In this document: in pieces, positions 52,801 to 63,388 of the stretch
Layout: each line of letters opens with the position of its first letter
Numbering within the stretch: the first letter of the stretch is position 1
DNA from: Tupaia tana
Lineage: Eukaryota; Chordata; Mammalia; Scandentia; Tupaiidae
Assembly (NCBI GenBank): GCA_026018925.1
Contig: JAKSZU010000012.1
Location: 44,369,218 to 44,433,217, forward strand
Length of the DNA stretch: 64,000 nucleotides
Reading direction: 5' to 3'
Made by a program: the position numbers and the translations under genes
Notes under the pieces: model-generated
What the model was told of the DNA's origin: nothing
Seen by the model: only the letters and a program-made list of their open reading frames with translations
Databases searched by the model: none

Positions 52801-54249
52801 GGGCATGAGTTTAAGATTTGAGTGGATGGGGACCAGCAGGTCGCGTGGTGGTTAAGGTGCTGGATACTCCCACATGCCAGACCATGGTGCAAGTCCTGGA
52901 TCTGGTAGCTTGCTTTCTCACTTTCCTTCTGTTCTCTCTCTGGTCAAATTAAAATAAATGAATGAATATATGAAATTGAATAAATAATTCTTTAAAAAAA
53001 GATGTGAGTGGAGGCCCTTTGAACACACGCTGCATACATTCCCCTTCCTGCTCTGTAATCTGAAGAGGCCTGTATGGTGAGGGGTAAGAGACGGGTGAGT
53101 CAGTAGCTGAATGTAGCTCATGGAAAAATGCCCAGGGAGGGCTGGACCATGAAAAAATTGGAGTCCTCACTCCCTTTCCACCTGGGGGCAGCAGTTAACC
53201 ATGGCTTTCCTGGGGCAGGTCTCACCGTGCTCCCTCTGGGTCCCACCTACCATGTCCCTAGCAAACTTTACACAGGGGAGTGGCCTAGGCCCCTGTTCAG
53301 ACCCCATTAGCTCTCTTCCTTCCTAAGGTTATACACACCTGCCAGCACAGTGACCACTTCTTTAAACAGGTCAATTTTCAATGGAAACATCGTTAGCGTC
53401 TCTTAGCCTGGCATCCCTTTGTTGTCCCTGTGGGACCTTCTTATTGATCACTTTATGTTTTCTTCTTCCTTTCAGTACCTTTGTGTTAGATGAATTTAAG
53501 CGCAAGTACTCCAATGAGGACACATCCTCTGTGGCACTGCCATATTTCTGGGAGCACTTTGATAAGGATGGCTGGTCCCTGTGGTATTCCGAGTACCGTT
53601 TCCCTGAAGAGCTCACCCAGACTTTCATGAGTTGCAACCTTATCACTGGTGAGAAGAGGATGGGCTTGGGATGAGAAAGGAGAACCAAGATAGTGGGAAT
53701 GAGATTTCAAAGACTGAGTGTTCCCTCTTGCCTCTTCAGGAATGTTCCAGAGACTGGACAAGCTGAGGAAGAATGCCTTTGCCAGTGTCATTCTCTTTGG
53801 AACCAACAATAGCAGTTCCATTTCTGGAGTTTGGGTCTTTCGAGGCCAAGAGCTTGCCTTTCCGGTAAGGAAGGTGCAGGGGGAATCTGTTTAGTGTGGG
53901 GCAAGGGTATAGGAAGCTCAAGGATTTGTGCCTGGGCCAGTGGGCATTCAGGAGAGCTCAGGAATGTGTATCTTCGGGAAGGAGTTAGTAGCATTTGCTG
54001 CAGTCTTGGGATCTGGTGTCAAGTGACAGAGGTATGGGACGGCATCTAATAATCTGACCACATGCTTCTTTGCTGCCTTTGTATCTCTAGCTGAGTCCAG
54101 ATTGGCAGGTGGACTATGAGTCATACACATGGCGGAAACTGGACCCTAGCAGCGAGGAAACTCAGACGCTGGTTCGAGAGTACTTTTCCTGGGAGGGGGC
54201 CTTCCAGCATGTCGGCAAAGCCTTCAATCAGGGCAAGATCTTCAAGTGA
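40825..54249 (+). CDS. EEF1G: Elongation factor 1-gamma, 10 coding exons
   Basis: Exons: 40825-40836, 41909-42067, 43048-43111, 43259-43401, 44225-44368, 47561-47690, 48069-48273, 53476-53648, 53740-53864, 54091-54249. The sum is 437 codons plus TGA, as in human. The start CACCATGG is strong, and exon 1 holds only MAAG. GST-like N-terminal domain (about 2-87; [19 protein letters not shown]), GST C-terminal domain (about 88-216; [24 protein letters not shown]), a Lys/Glu-rich linker in exon 7 ([19 protein letters not shown]) and the conserved EF1-gamma C-terminal domain (about 276-437; exons 8-10). It anchors EF1-beta in the eEF1B nucleotide-exchange complex that reloads eEF1A with GTP in the cytosol. 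Intron 7 (5.2 kb) is mostly SINE. No disablement is seen. Confidence 0.97.
40837..41908 (+). other. EEF1G intron 1, unique sequence
   Basis: No recognisable repeat or second gene. The first 400 bases remain GC-rich and may hold promoter-proximal elements. Confidence 0.5.
42247..42523 (+). repeat. Very young form A SINE with 16-bp TSD
   Basis: AATAATACATATCCAG is duplicated perfectly at 42231-42246 and 42524-42539. It has an intact A box (TAGCGTAATGG), a B box with one change (GGTTCGCGTCT), CCCCCCTGGGGGG, and an A-tail followed by AAT repeats. Confidence 0.95.
42688..42719. repeat. TSD-oligo(A)-TSD footprint
   Basis: ATAGAGAATGTCA is followed by about six A residues and an immediate second copy of the same 13 bases. 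This is what a retro-insertion with nothing but tail would leave. Confidence 0.6.
43725..44000 (+). repeat. Form A SINE in EEF1G intron 4
   Basis: Flanked by ATCAGTGCAG at the left and a worn match (GTTACATCCATCAGTGCAG) at the right. Confidence 0.82.
44880..45050 (-). repeat. MIR fragment
   Basis: ACCCTGTGCCAAGGGCC, then CCCAAGGACACATGGCTAGTAAGT and GAATTTGAGTCCA: an antisense MIR. Confidence 0.75.
45160..45340 (-). repeat. Old SINE fragment
   Basis: AATTGCCAAAGGGTGTGTGC and GATTTTGGCCATGCG identify a worn A-type copy. Confidence 0.6.
45357..45616 (-). repeat. Young form A SINE with 16-bp TSD
   Basis: GGATCTAGCTTCTTTT is duplicated at 45341-45356 and 45617-45632. It has a complete head with GGGACTCGAACC. 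It shares the AGATAGAAAGCAGGAAATC variant with the copy at 57099-57365, marking a subfamily. Confidence 0.95.
45750..46290 (-). repeat. Young form A SINE followed by an older copy
   Basis: About 45750-46041 has a long T-run and a near-consensus body with a small internal duplication (AGCGAGAAATGAGAAATCACC). About 46050-46290 is an older A-type copy. Confidence 0.85.
46300..47215. repeat. Cluster of four older SINEs in EEF1G intron 5
   Basis: Minus-strand fragments at about 46300-46437, 46480-46763 and 46775-47030, then a + strand hybrid at about 47063-47215 with a B-type head and an A-type CTATAGCAAA end. Confidence 0.7.
48274..49057 (+). other. Start of EEF1G intron 7, unique sequence
   Basis: About 780 bases without a SINE, the only such part of this intron. 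It has no ORF that continues an exon. Its age and function are unknown; it could be an old transposon remnant or conserved non-coding DNA. Confidence 0.4.
49058..49575 (-). repeat. Form A SINE interrupted by another SINE
   Basis: The outer copy starts at the T-run and AAGATTTTGCTATAGGG, is broken at 49088, and continues after 49336 to the head end CCACCTACTGGCCCC. Confidence 0.9.
49089..49335 (+). repeat. Form A SINE nested, 16-bp TSD
   Basis: AAGATTTTGCTATAGG of the outer copy's 3' end is duplicated at 49073-49088 and 49336-49351. Confidence 0.95.
49640..50085 (-). repeat. Old SINE interrupted by form B SINE
   Basis: The outer A-type pieces 49640-49810 and 49999-50085 join across the insert. 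Confidence 0.85.
49811..49998 (-). repeat. Form B SINE nested, 16-bp TSD
   Basis: ACACACAGTGCATTTT is duplicated at 49795-49810 and 49999-50014. Confidence 0.95.
50205..51690. repeat. Older SINE cluster and MIR in EEF1G intron 7
   Basis: Minus A-type at about 50205-50430; MIR (+) at about 50470-50640 (GTAACCTTGGACAGGTTAC, then TTGTTATGAGGATTGAGTGA); worn + copy at about 50750-50975; minus A-type at about 51010-51345 containing a form B insert (about 51160-51325); minus copy at about 51455-51690. Confidence 0.7.
51781..51815. repeat. TSD-oligo(A)-TSD footprint
   Basis: AATACTAGTAAGTTA at 51781-51795, five A residues, then the same 15 bases at 51801-51815. There is no insert body. Confidence 0.65.
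51975..53005. repeat. SINE cluster ahead of EEF1G exon 8
   Basis: + copies at about 51977-52135 and 52150-52300; minus B at about 52320-52497; minus A at about 52503-52717; a partial + head near 52750-52800; + B at about 52822-53005. About 450 bases of unique DNA then precede exon 8. Confidence 0.78.
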
Positions 54250-54303
54250 ACGGCTCGCCTTCACCTAGCTGCCTGCACCTGCCCTTCAGGGAGAATGGGG
54301 GTC

Positions 54304-54309
54304 ATTAAA
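54304..54309 (+). terminator. EEF1G polyadenylation signal ATTAAA
   Basis: The common variant ATTAAA lies 55 bases after the stop, with a T/GT-rich element following (TTTCCCGTCTTGCTTGCTTTGTGAGTGG region). Confidence 0.8.
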
Positions 54310-54467
54310 GGAAACTGAACATTGAATCCTTTCCCGTCTTGCTTGCTTTGTGAGTGGTGGCTTCTTCAGAAGGGAGTAGATAATGTTGAAGCAGGGTGTT
54401 TATGGCTGTAGTACCTTGATTTGTAGGAGATCTACAGAAAAGCAGAAGTAGAGCCTGTCCTCAGTTT

Positions 54468-55344
54468 TGTTGTTTTTGGCTTTTGGCCAGAGGTCATGTG
54501 TGCTTGCCAGAGGGAGCGGGAGAACACACCCTCATCAGTGGAGTGTGTTCATGCCACAATCCTTTCATTTCTACACCTCGTTAGGATTTTGGACGTGTAC
54601 ACACAAGTGCCCATATGTTTTTCAAACCACCTGGGCTGAGATTTGAACCACAGCATTGGCTGTATGGGATCTGGCTCCCTTAACCACTAGGCCTTGGGGC
54701 TGACCCCTCGGTTTGGGTTATTGCTCTACTTCCTATGATGATGACTACTTTTTTTTTCTCTTTCTTTTTTTTGGGGAGAGGTTTTTGCTATAGAATACAT
54801 GTGCTCGCCAGAAAGAGAGAGAGAGAGAGAGAAAATGAGAAATCACCCCCCAGGGGGGATGGCCACGCCGCAATCCCTTCTCCTCCATTCTCCTCTTGGG
54901 ATCTTGGGCATGCACGCATACGTGCCCCGCGTGAGTTTAAGCCACCGGGTCCAGGACTCGAACCACGGTCGGCTACATGAGAGTTCAGCGACATAGCCAT
55001 TACGCTAACTGCTGGGCCCAGTGATGACTATTTTCTAGTGGGGAAATTCTGGAAGCAGAGTAGGTGATGACATGGGGTCATGTAATTTCCTAATTCTTAA
55101 TTTTACTACAAGGTGTGCACTTGCTGGAGAGAGGAAAAGTGAGATTAACCCTGAGGGGAAATGGCTGTGTCACAATCCCTTCATTCTCCTTGGGATTTTG
55201 GACATACACACACAAACAAGACACACATCCTGGCATGTTTTTCAAGCTGTCGGGTGTGAGACTTGAACCACACAGTTGTTTATGTGGTATCCAGCTGCTT
55301 ATCCTCCATGCTAGCTGCTGACCCATGTAACTTCCCAATTCTTA
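54468..55344 (-). repeat. Three SINEs downstream of EEF1G
   Basis: Old copy at about 54468-54705; young form A at about 54760-55021 flanked by TGATGACTA duplicates; old copy at about 55100-55325 flanked by worn duplicates of TGTAATTTCCTAATTCTTA. Confidence 0.82.
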
Positions 55345-55647
55345 GGGGCCAAATTCCAGACCCTTCCTACTGAAGGAATGGATGATGATAGTAATGGTAA
55401 GCACTCATATCCGTAGCTCACAGGGCAGAGGAACATATTTTCCACCACTTTTCAGTGAGGTAGGCCGTGGTAGTATTGGGTCATAGTCCAGCTATCTCAA
55501 GCATGCAGGAGCACCTGGCTCAGTGTTCTCACACGAGCCACTTGACCCTTACCTTGGCTGTATATCAGCTCGAACAGAGAGGCTTTGGAGATTTCAGTAA
55601 CCTGTCTGATCATGCACTGTAAGTGGTAGAAGCGGTTTTAGAAGGGG

Positions 55648-56290
55648 CCGGCAGGTGGCATGGTGGTTAAGGCACTGGACTCACATGGCTGATCACCTTT
55701 GAGTCCCAGACCCCATAGCATGGAACTCTGGTCTGGTATGGGCAGCAGGTGGTGTGGTAGTTAAGGTGCTGGACTCATATGGTCAATCACAGTTCAAGTC
55801 CCAGACCTAGTGGCTTGCTTTCTCACTTAGTCTCTCTCTCTCTCTCTCTGGTTAAAGAATAATAATGATGATAATAAATTTTTTTTTTTTTAGAGATTTT
55901 TGCTATAGGGCACGTGTACTCGCCAGAAAGACAGCGAGAAATCACCCCCCAGGAGGAATGGTCACGCCGCAATCCCTTCTCGGTTATCCTCCTGGGATCT
56001 TGGGCACGCACGCACATGTGCCCAGCGTGAGTTTAAGCCACCCGGCCTGGGACTCAAACTACTGCAGTCGACTACATGAGAGACAAGCCACATAGCCACT
56101 ACACCAACTGCTGGTTCCAATAAATAATTATTTTAAAAAATGAAAATGAACTCACACTGGATGCTTGTGTATGTTTTCATATAATCCTGAGGAGAATGGA
56201 GAAAGTATTTCCCATGGGGAGTGATTTCTAACTTTCTGTTTTGCTGATGAGCGCACGTGCCCTATAGCAAATAAAATCTCCCTCCCAAAA
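55648..56290. repeat. Triple-nested SINE complex
   Basis: A + strand A-type copy (about 55648-55735 and 56147-56290) is broken by a + strand form B copy starting at about 55736. The B copy's ATAATAAA tail is itself broken by a minus-strand form A copy (about 55882-56119). The outer copy's GAACTCACACTGG motif resumes at 56147. Confidence 0.7.
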
Positions 56291-56334
56291 AAAGCAGTTT
56301 TTTTTTAACCCACTAATTGACATTGAAGCCTGTT

Positions 56335-56990
56335 TTTCTTTTTTTTTTTTTTTTAAGAGAGTTTTTGATGCAGGTGTGTACACTTGTCAGAGAGACAAAA
56401 AGTGAGAAGTCACCCCCCCTGGGAGGGGGGGGGAATGGCTGCCTTGCAATCCGTTCTCCATTCTTTTGGAATTTTGGACACACACTTGCATGCACCTGGT
56501 GTAAATTTCAAGCTACTGGGTCTGAGACTTGATCCTTGACCCATGTTGGAGTCCAGTAACATTACCGTCATGCCATGTATTGGTCCCTGTTTTGTTTTGT
56601 TTTGTTGGTTAAGGAGAGAGATAGTGAGGGAAAGTGAGAAGTCACCCTTCTGGGGGCTGGCCATGCCACAGTCCCTCGTTTTTTCAGAATTTTGAGCACA
56701 CATGCACATATGCCCTTGGTGATTGTCAAGCTCTCAAGGTCCAGGGTTAGAACCACGGTTGTCCATGTGGAAAGTCCAGTACCTTCACCACCACATCACC
56801 TGCTGTCCCCTGAAGATGGTGTTCTAAAAATGCCCTGCTATTTCTAGAATATAGAAGGGTTATAATTGTTATCTAATATCCTCCTCAATCAATGTTTACT
56901 ATTTTTTTCTCCTGAGTTTTTTTTTGTTTGTTTGTTTTTGTTTGTTTGTTTTTTAGGTATAGGGTGCTTGCTATCTCCAGAGAGAACAGA
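56335..56990 (-). repeat. Two old form A SINEs and a stub
   Basis: About 56335-56590, about 56598-56815, and a short TTTAGGTATAGGGTGCTTGC stub near 56950-56990. Confidence 0.65.
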
Positions 56991-57098
56991 AATCCGTATT
57001 TCAGATATTATGGTTCTAGTTGCTTTTCCAAAAATCACTGAAGATCTACCTGTAAACTCAGGTGAAATTGGAAACCTTTGGTCTCTGCCTTAAATTTT

Positions 57099-57365
57099 TT
57101 TTTTTTTCTTTTTTTGGAGAGGTTTTTGCTATAGGGCGCGTGCGCTCACCAGACAGACAGAGAGAGACAGAGAGATAGAAAGCAGGAAATCACCCCCCAG
57201 GGGGGATGGCCACACCGCAATCCCTTCTCCTCCATTCTCCTCTCGGGATCTTGGGCACGCATGCACATGCGCCCGGTGTGAGTTTAAACCGCCGGGTCCG
57301 GGACTCGAACCGCGGTCGACTACGTGGAAGTCCAGCGACATAGCCATTACGCTAACTGCTGGTCC
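57099..57365 (-). repeat. Young form A SINE with 16-bp TSD
   Basis: CTCTGCCTTAAATTTT is duplicated at 57083-57098 and 57366-57381. Nearly the same sequence as the copy at 45357-45616. Confidence 0.95.
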
Positions 57366-57384
57366 CTCTGCCTTAAATTTTATG

Positions 57385-57596
57385 TAGGTTTTTTTTTTAA
57401 ATTATTTTTTAAATTTAATTTTACGTATTTATTCATTTATTTATTTATTTTAATTTGACCAGAGAGACACCACACACACACACAGAGGGAGAAAATGAGA
57501 AAGCAAGCCACCAGGTTCGAGACTTGAACCATGGTCAGCCATGTGGGAGTGTCCAGCACCTTAACGACCATGCCACCTGCTGATCCCTTATGTAGG
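57385..57596 (-). repeat. Form B SINE
   Basis: TTATTTTAATTTGACCAGAG, a short CA run, and the head end CCATGCCACCTGCTGATCCC. Confidence 0.85.
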
Positions 57597-58714
57597 GTTT
57601 TTTATCCCACCCTTAGTCCAGGCAGGGAGGGGAAGGAGGTGACCTTCCCAGGTACTGACAAAGGCTGGCAGGTTGGGAGAGGAGATCGTGCTGGGCTCTT
57701 TGACCTGTAGTTCTGAGTGAACAGGCAGACAGGCTAGTGATTTGGAGTCTAGATGGTGGGGATAGGTTGATTCTTGCTCAGATTTTACTCCCTGACAGCT
57801 CTTTCTGAGTTGGATCCAAACTTGATACCTGTTTTGTTCCTGAGTATTCTGGGTTCTGCCTAGGGTCTGAAAGTGCTAGGTGCTGGATCGGGGTGTGCCC
57901 TTAGCCTGTTGTTGGACCTGACTGACTCCTCCCAAATTCCCTTTCTCACCACACCTCCTTTGATTGTGCAATCTTCACTATCTTTGTGGTATCCCCTTAA
58001 TCTTCGCAGTAGTTGAAGATTAAAGCAGGAGAGGCTAAATTGTGCAAGAAGATTTAGGTCTGAGGGAAGGCCCGAGTGAGACCCAAGTGAAAAAGGGCAG
58101 GGTTCTGGGCGGGCCACTGCTTAGGCAGCAGCAGGCATAGCAGCCCACATGGACTAGGCGCAGGGACCCCCACCTCCTAGCCTTCCTCTGGGCCTGCAGA
58201 AAGAGTGACTCATCTGTACATCCTGTCTTCTGTACCTCTAGCCCTGGAGGTTGGGTGCAGAGTGAGGGTGGCCAGGTTGCTGGATGAGGCCAGGCCTGCA
58301 CTTGGGAGAGGGCCAGTACCCACAACCAGGAGGCGGGGAGGTCTGAGGGGAGGGAGTTGTATCCTCAGGAAGGCGGGGCTTTGGCCACTAAAGGGTGGGA
58401 TGAGAGGGGCTTCCCTGCTGGAGTGGGTATGGAAGAGGTTAACAGAGTTTCTAGTGGCAGATGGTGGACAGGAAAGAGGGGAAGCACATCTGGAGTTTGT
58501 CTGTCCCCGCCCTGCCCTGCGGAGGCCTGAGTCACCACTCAGGACTTGTGCACTCCCGATCCTAGCTGGGCAGCCAATCAGAGCCGCCTACTGTGGATGT
58601 CTCTGGTTGTCGGGCAGTTTTCCCTGTGTGCCAGGGTGACTAGTGCTACTGAGCACCACCTAGAGCAGGCAGCCTGGCTCCCACAGTCCAGTGCATGCCA
58701 GCAGAGGCTGGAGG

Positions 58715-58724
58715 GGGGGGGGGG
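58715..58724. repeat. G-run
   Basis: About ten G residues after GGCTGGA, within the unique block. Confidence 0.7.
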
Positions 58725-59755
58725 TGTTAGGGGCGAAAGGAAAGGGGGCTCTGTGAGTGGATCAGGGCCTGAAGACAGGAGGGTCTTGCAAACAGGTAAA
58801 ATGTGGAAGGAGGAGGCTGTTTTATCACCTTGGCAAAATCTGTCTCCACAGAGGGAGGTTGAAAGAAACAAGAGGGTGGAGGCTCAGAGGGTCTAGGCTC
58901 AGAGTTTCAGTTTCCTCAGATAAGATTTTTTTTACAGAGCCTGGAGTATGAATGGAGACTTGGTTTAGTTTGTAGATAAATCAGTAGATACTGGTCATAA
59001 GCAGATGTTATTTTAAGTCACTTATTAAAAAGTTGAAAGCCTTTGAAGTTCTTCTGAGAAAGACCTAGATTGTCTTTTTTTTTTTTTTTTTTTTTTTTAT
59101 GTCCTGCTTTGAGCTGGCCTTGGACAGCTGCTCTCCCTGGGTGAGACCCATCCCACCAGCTGCCCACATGCCCCGAATGTGCCACTTCCCCTTTTGAAAG
59201 GTGGAGGGAGGGTGTAGAATGTTGAAGGGAGAGGAATGAAGACCATGGAGGCTCCACCTCACCATTTCTGAAATGAATGCTGTGGTTTTCATGGCAACCT
59301 GCACTCTGCGTCCTGAGAATGCAGAACTTGCCCTCCACACACATCAGATGGGGGGTGCTGATGACTGTAGCTCCCTCAGCAATGCCCCCCAGTGTACCCA
59401 TCATGCCCTGTAAATTCCCCAGCTTGCCTTAGTCATCTGAATGTTTGGATGTAACTTGGTGTACGCCCCCCATTCCCTTCCCCTAATTCTGTGGTGCTAA
59501 AATATTGGCTCTCCTGAAAGGTTAGAGAAACTGTGCCACCTGCTTGTGTCCATTTGCCCTAATCAGGCTGGCTTGGCTCCCAGATAGGCTGCCGTTTTGC
59601 TCCAGTGGAATTACAGGGGTGTCCTAGTGCCTCAGCACCCAAGGGATGGGCAGGGTAGGGTGTTGGGGGAATTGCCAGAAAGCACTTTATTCACTTGAAT
59701 CTCATAGGAGGGACAGTATCTTGGGTACGTGGTAAAGGTTCAGTAGTGAAGACCC

Positions 59756-59756
59756 C

Positions 59757-59788
<32 letters not shown>

Positions 59789-59790
59789 AC
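59756..59790. repeat. Poly(C) plus (CA)n tract
   Basis: A C-run of about 18 (about 59757-59774) runs straight into CACACA repeats. Confidence 0.85.
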
Positions 59791-62549
59791 TGCCTGGTGA
59801 CCTCATCTCGGTGTTCTCGGGCTCTTTTCATTCCTGTAGACCCCTCCCGTGTCCTCCTGTCCTCTTTGTTTTCCTGATTTCCTCAGGATTCCTAGGGAAG
59901 CCTGTTGATTCTACCTTTTTTACACAATGGGCGGTACAGATTAGGGGCTGTGTGGTCAGTCAGGGTTTGGGCTGTTTGTGATAGGCTCTCTCTTGGAATG
60001 CACCTCTACTTCAGCTGCCCCCTCCCCTGTGCAGCAGGAGCAGCTGTCATGTGAAGGCCTCTCCGCTGGCTCAGCCCTTTTGCAATCATCCTGCTGGCTC
60101 TGCCAGGATGGGGGTGGATAGTGAGGATGATCAGAGCCAAGGGGTAAACAGGGAACATGGCAGGGCAGGGGGAGTTGTTGGAGGGTAAGGAGGGCAACCA
60201 TTGAAGGCTGTGAGGCAGGATCGCCAAGGTCAGGTCGGAGGGGAAGAGGCAGCTGAGCAGGCCTAGGAGACAGAATGAATGAGGGCCTTAGGGCATCCCT
60301 CACAGGAAGTGGGGGCTGCACCGGGACTGGAAACCTAGGTGGAAGGGACAGTTGGTTATAGCGGGACCCTGGCCAGTCATTCTTAGGGAGATCCGTGTTG
60401 CCCTTGACTCACAGGGAAGCCACAGGGTGCTTTCTGGCCAGGCCAGCCCTCCTCCATGTGGGCCCTGAGTCACTAGGTTGCCCAGGGTGTTGGCTGCCTT
60501 ATGGTGGCAGTGCATGCACCCCGCCTTGCCCCACCCTACCCACCCCCTCCTACTCTCAGGACAGGGGTTAGCAAACACACTCTTTTATCCCAGTCTTCAA
60601 TGGTAACTCTCTGGCTCTGTGACTCAGACGTACAGAATATACCTCGTGCAGGAATTGCCTGAGCCACCATCTCAAATAACTCCTTTATTTGGCCTATGAG
60701 GAACTGGAGCCTAGAGAGGGGAAGTGACTTATCAAGGGCACATCCACGTCTTTCTACAGCTCTTGCAGGCACTGAGTCACTTTTGCTCTTGAGATGAGCA
60801 GGACCTTCGTGGCTCCAAAGCTGAGGAGTAAGAATGTGGTCGGCACAGCACACCAGGTTGCGGAGGGGCTGGGAGAGGCTCCTAACTAAAGGCTTGCAGC
60901 AGTCCCAGCGGCCTGGAGCTTGGTGGTAAGAAGTGTCAAAGTGGAACAGGTCTCCAGGCGGGCAGCTGCAGCAATCCAAGTTCCAGGGCGGGCAGAGGGC
61001 ACAGGGTGTAGCAGAGGCGGGACTTCCAGTGACAGGAACCTCAACTATGCAGTGACTCAGGCTCTGGGCAGCCTAGGCCTTTCCTTCCCTGCCCTGCTTA
61101 GCCTGATCTCCTTAAACTGGACTTGGGGAAGTGTAAGCAGAGGAGACAGGGAAACCCAGGCTGGTCTCTCTTTTCTCCAGGAAACGGGAAGGGCAGAGGA
61201 AGTTGGAGAGATGGAGAGAAAAGCAGATTCCAAAAAGGGGCATGAAGTTGGTGTCACCCCCTTTCTCAGGCCCTCTTTCTCCCTCTCCCTGTTCCCTGCT
61301 GGGGAGGGGAGCTGGCTGTAGCCTTTTTGGCTGCTCCGTTCATTCCAGCTCCCTCCCCCAGCTCCTGTTTACAACTCAGCCTGTCCAGTCCTCTGGGTTC
61401 TGAGCTCTTCTGTGTCCTCTCTCCCTCCTTCCTTCACAGTCTTATGCCTGCAATCGTGTTTCATCACTTCTTTTCCTTAACCTCAGGTCCACCGCTCCTA
61501 TTACCTTATGTCTGCACAGCATCCCCACACTGTGGCTGCTGGGAGCCCACCAGGACCCGTGGGTCCACCTGCCCTTCTTCCCTGCCTGCGGTCTTTGCCT
61601 TCATTCCGCCCACACTACACTCTGGAGACAGAGCTCTGTGTCTCTTGTTCTCTAACCAGCTTTGACTTGCTTCTGCCCGGGCCTGAAGATTTCATTAGGT
61701 CTGAGTGTAATGGGAAGGCTTCCGGGTATCTTGGCTGTCTGATCTGAGTAATTCAGGAACTCCTTGTTTGCAGTTTGAGGTTTAAATACAGGCCGGGATT
61801 AGAACTGAGCTGGGAGAAGGATGATTTTATTTGGCTGCTTTGTATTTTGGGTTAAGGTTAAGGGCTTGGAGTTTGAGAATTGCTTAGGAAATAATGTTTG
61901 GATTCCAGAATCACCTAGTAGGTTTGCCATTTGGCTGGGGAAGATGAGAGGTTTGGAGGTGAGGAAATGAATGGAGAAGAGCCTGTTTGGCAGGCATGCT
62001 ACTCTGGGTTGGTGTGTGTGTACAGAGTGGAGGTGGGGCCTGGGAGACCCCTGATGGCACTAAGAAGGCTTAGCAGTCAAGTCTCTCTCTCAGGATGTCA
62101 TGCAAAAGGACCCTCATGAGGGGAAAAGCCTGCTTTAAAAGCGACTGCATGCATACTACGCTTACTTTCTAGGACAGGAGTTTAAAAACCAAGATTACCC
62201 TTTGAGCAGTTGGCCTCTTCTCTGTAACACACTGATTTCAGGAAAGGGGACTATGGTGAGAAGGGGAGGGGAAGGGGAATCCCCTGGCAAGGGCCTGCCC
62301 ACAGAGCTCCCCTTTGTGGTTACTATAGAAACAGGCATAATAGAACAAAACAGAGGCACAGTTGCCTGGCAACAGAGGAACTCAAGGTTCATCACACAAC
62401 TCATACATATCAGGGAACCCCCAGGGAGAGAAGCTGGGGTATCCCAGTGATGACGAGTCCTAGAGCTCACTCAGCTTTGCCAGCGAGTCTGGAGGATGAG
62501 GTGCACAGTGCCTCAGGAGGGTGGTGGGGTGCCCTCCAGAAGACAGCAC

Positions 62550-63388
62550 GGCATTTATTTATTTATTATTTATTTATGTTTTAACTAAAACAGTTGACAA
62601 TTTTATTGTTTTCACATTTCACAATACAGATGAAAACTGCACTTTTTCGTCTCACTTCTCTCCTCCAAAACTACTCTTATTTTTAATTTTTTTTTTAATA
62701 GGAAGGAGGAAAATCTTCCTTGACATGCTGTTAGAAAACACCCAGAGTCACAGCACCATGATCTCCTGGTGAAGTAGAACAAGTTAATATGAAACTGACA
62801 TAAAGAAGCCTCCCTCCATCCTTATCTGTCTGGCCTAGTCATCCCTGTCCGAGTGGGCACCATCATGGGCTCGGCAGGAGATCTCATTATCGGGGGCCCA
62901 GGCATCGTGGGCATGTGGCCTCCCATGGGTGGCCTCATTCCAGGAGCAGGTCCTGCTGGCATCATCCCAGGAGGAGGAGGGCCCATCACTGGCATCATGG
63001 GAGGGCCCCCACATGGGGTGCTGGCATCATGCCAGGGCGAGGAGGACCCGGGACACTGGGTGGAGGTGGGCTCATCGCCCCTGCAGGAGGAGGAGCAGAG
63101 AATGGAGTAGGAGGTCTCTGCCCTTGTTGAAAGGCAGCAGTTGTTTTGTCAGTCAGGCTCTGAGCCTGCTCTTCCATCCGTTTCTGATAGTAGTCTTTCA
63201 CATTCTCTTTGTGTTTCCTACCACTGCAATGTGTTTTTCTTACGGATGGAGAATCGTGGGTGAGGTATGGATCACAGTAGTCACAGTAAAACTTAGGCAT
63301 CTTGCTCCTCAGGCCGTTGGACTTTCCGCTCCACTCCACGCCGCCTGGCTGCACGGCCTTTATTTTCACAAAGGAGTATGAAACCTTT
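62550..63388 (-). pseudogene. Processed pseudogene of U1 snRNP C (SNRPC)
   Basis: Read on the minus strand, an intronless copy starts with ATG at 63300 and encodes [10 protein letters not shown], then the zinc-finger Cys/His residues and [19 protein letters not shown]. It diverges from U1C by Trp-to-Arg in YYQKRMEEQ and loses frame after APHVG, where one base is missing, so translation ends at 62995. The original C-terminal frame (MTRPDR, TAA at 62822-62824) survives downstream, and the 3' UTR ends near an AATAAA at about 62600. A T-rich tail lies at about 62552-62580. CAGAAGACAG flanks the copy at 62537-62546 and 63389-63398, a likely target duplication. Not expected to be functional. Confidence 0.93.

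Larger units (their letters stand above)
57600..62530 (+). promoter_or_regulatory. Unique non-coding block with AP-1 and X-box motifs
   Basis: About 5 kb with almost no SINEs, in sharp contrast to the preceding 3 kb. TGA(C/G)TCA occurs at 58206, 58528, 60405, 60466, 60620, 60773 and 61053. CCAAT sits at 58573-58577. X-box-like inverted repeats lie at 59285-59298, 62319-62332 and 62361-62373. A probable MIR piece lies at about 60660-60760. No supported coding exon. Human synteny places the AHNAK 5' end here, so untranslated exon(s) or its enhancer are plausible but not shown. Confidence 0.5.

Noticed and set aside
57600..62530. AHNAK exons
   Set aside because: No AHNAK N-terminal coding sequence was recognised; an untranslated first exon cannot be identified by reading alone.
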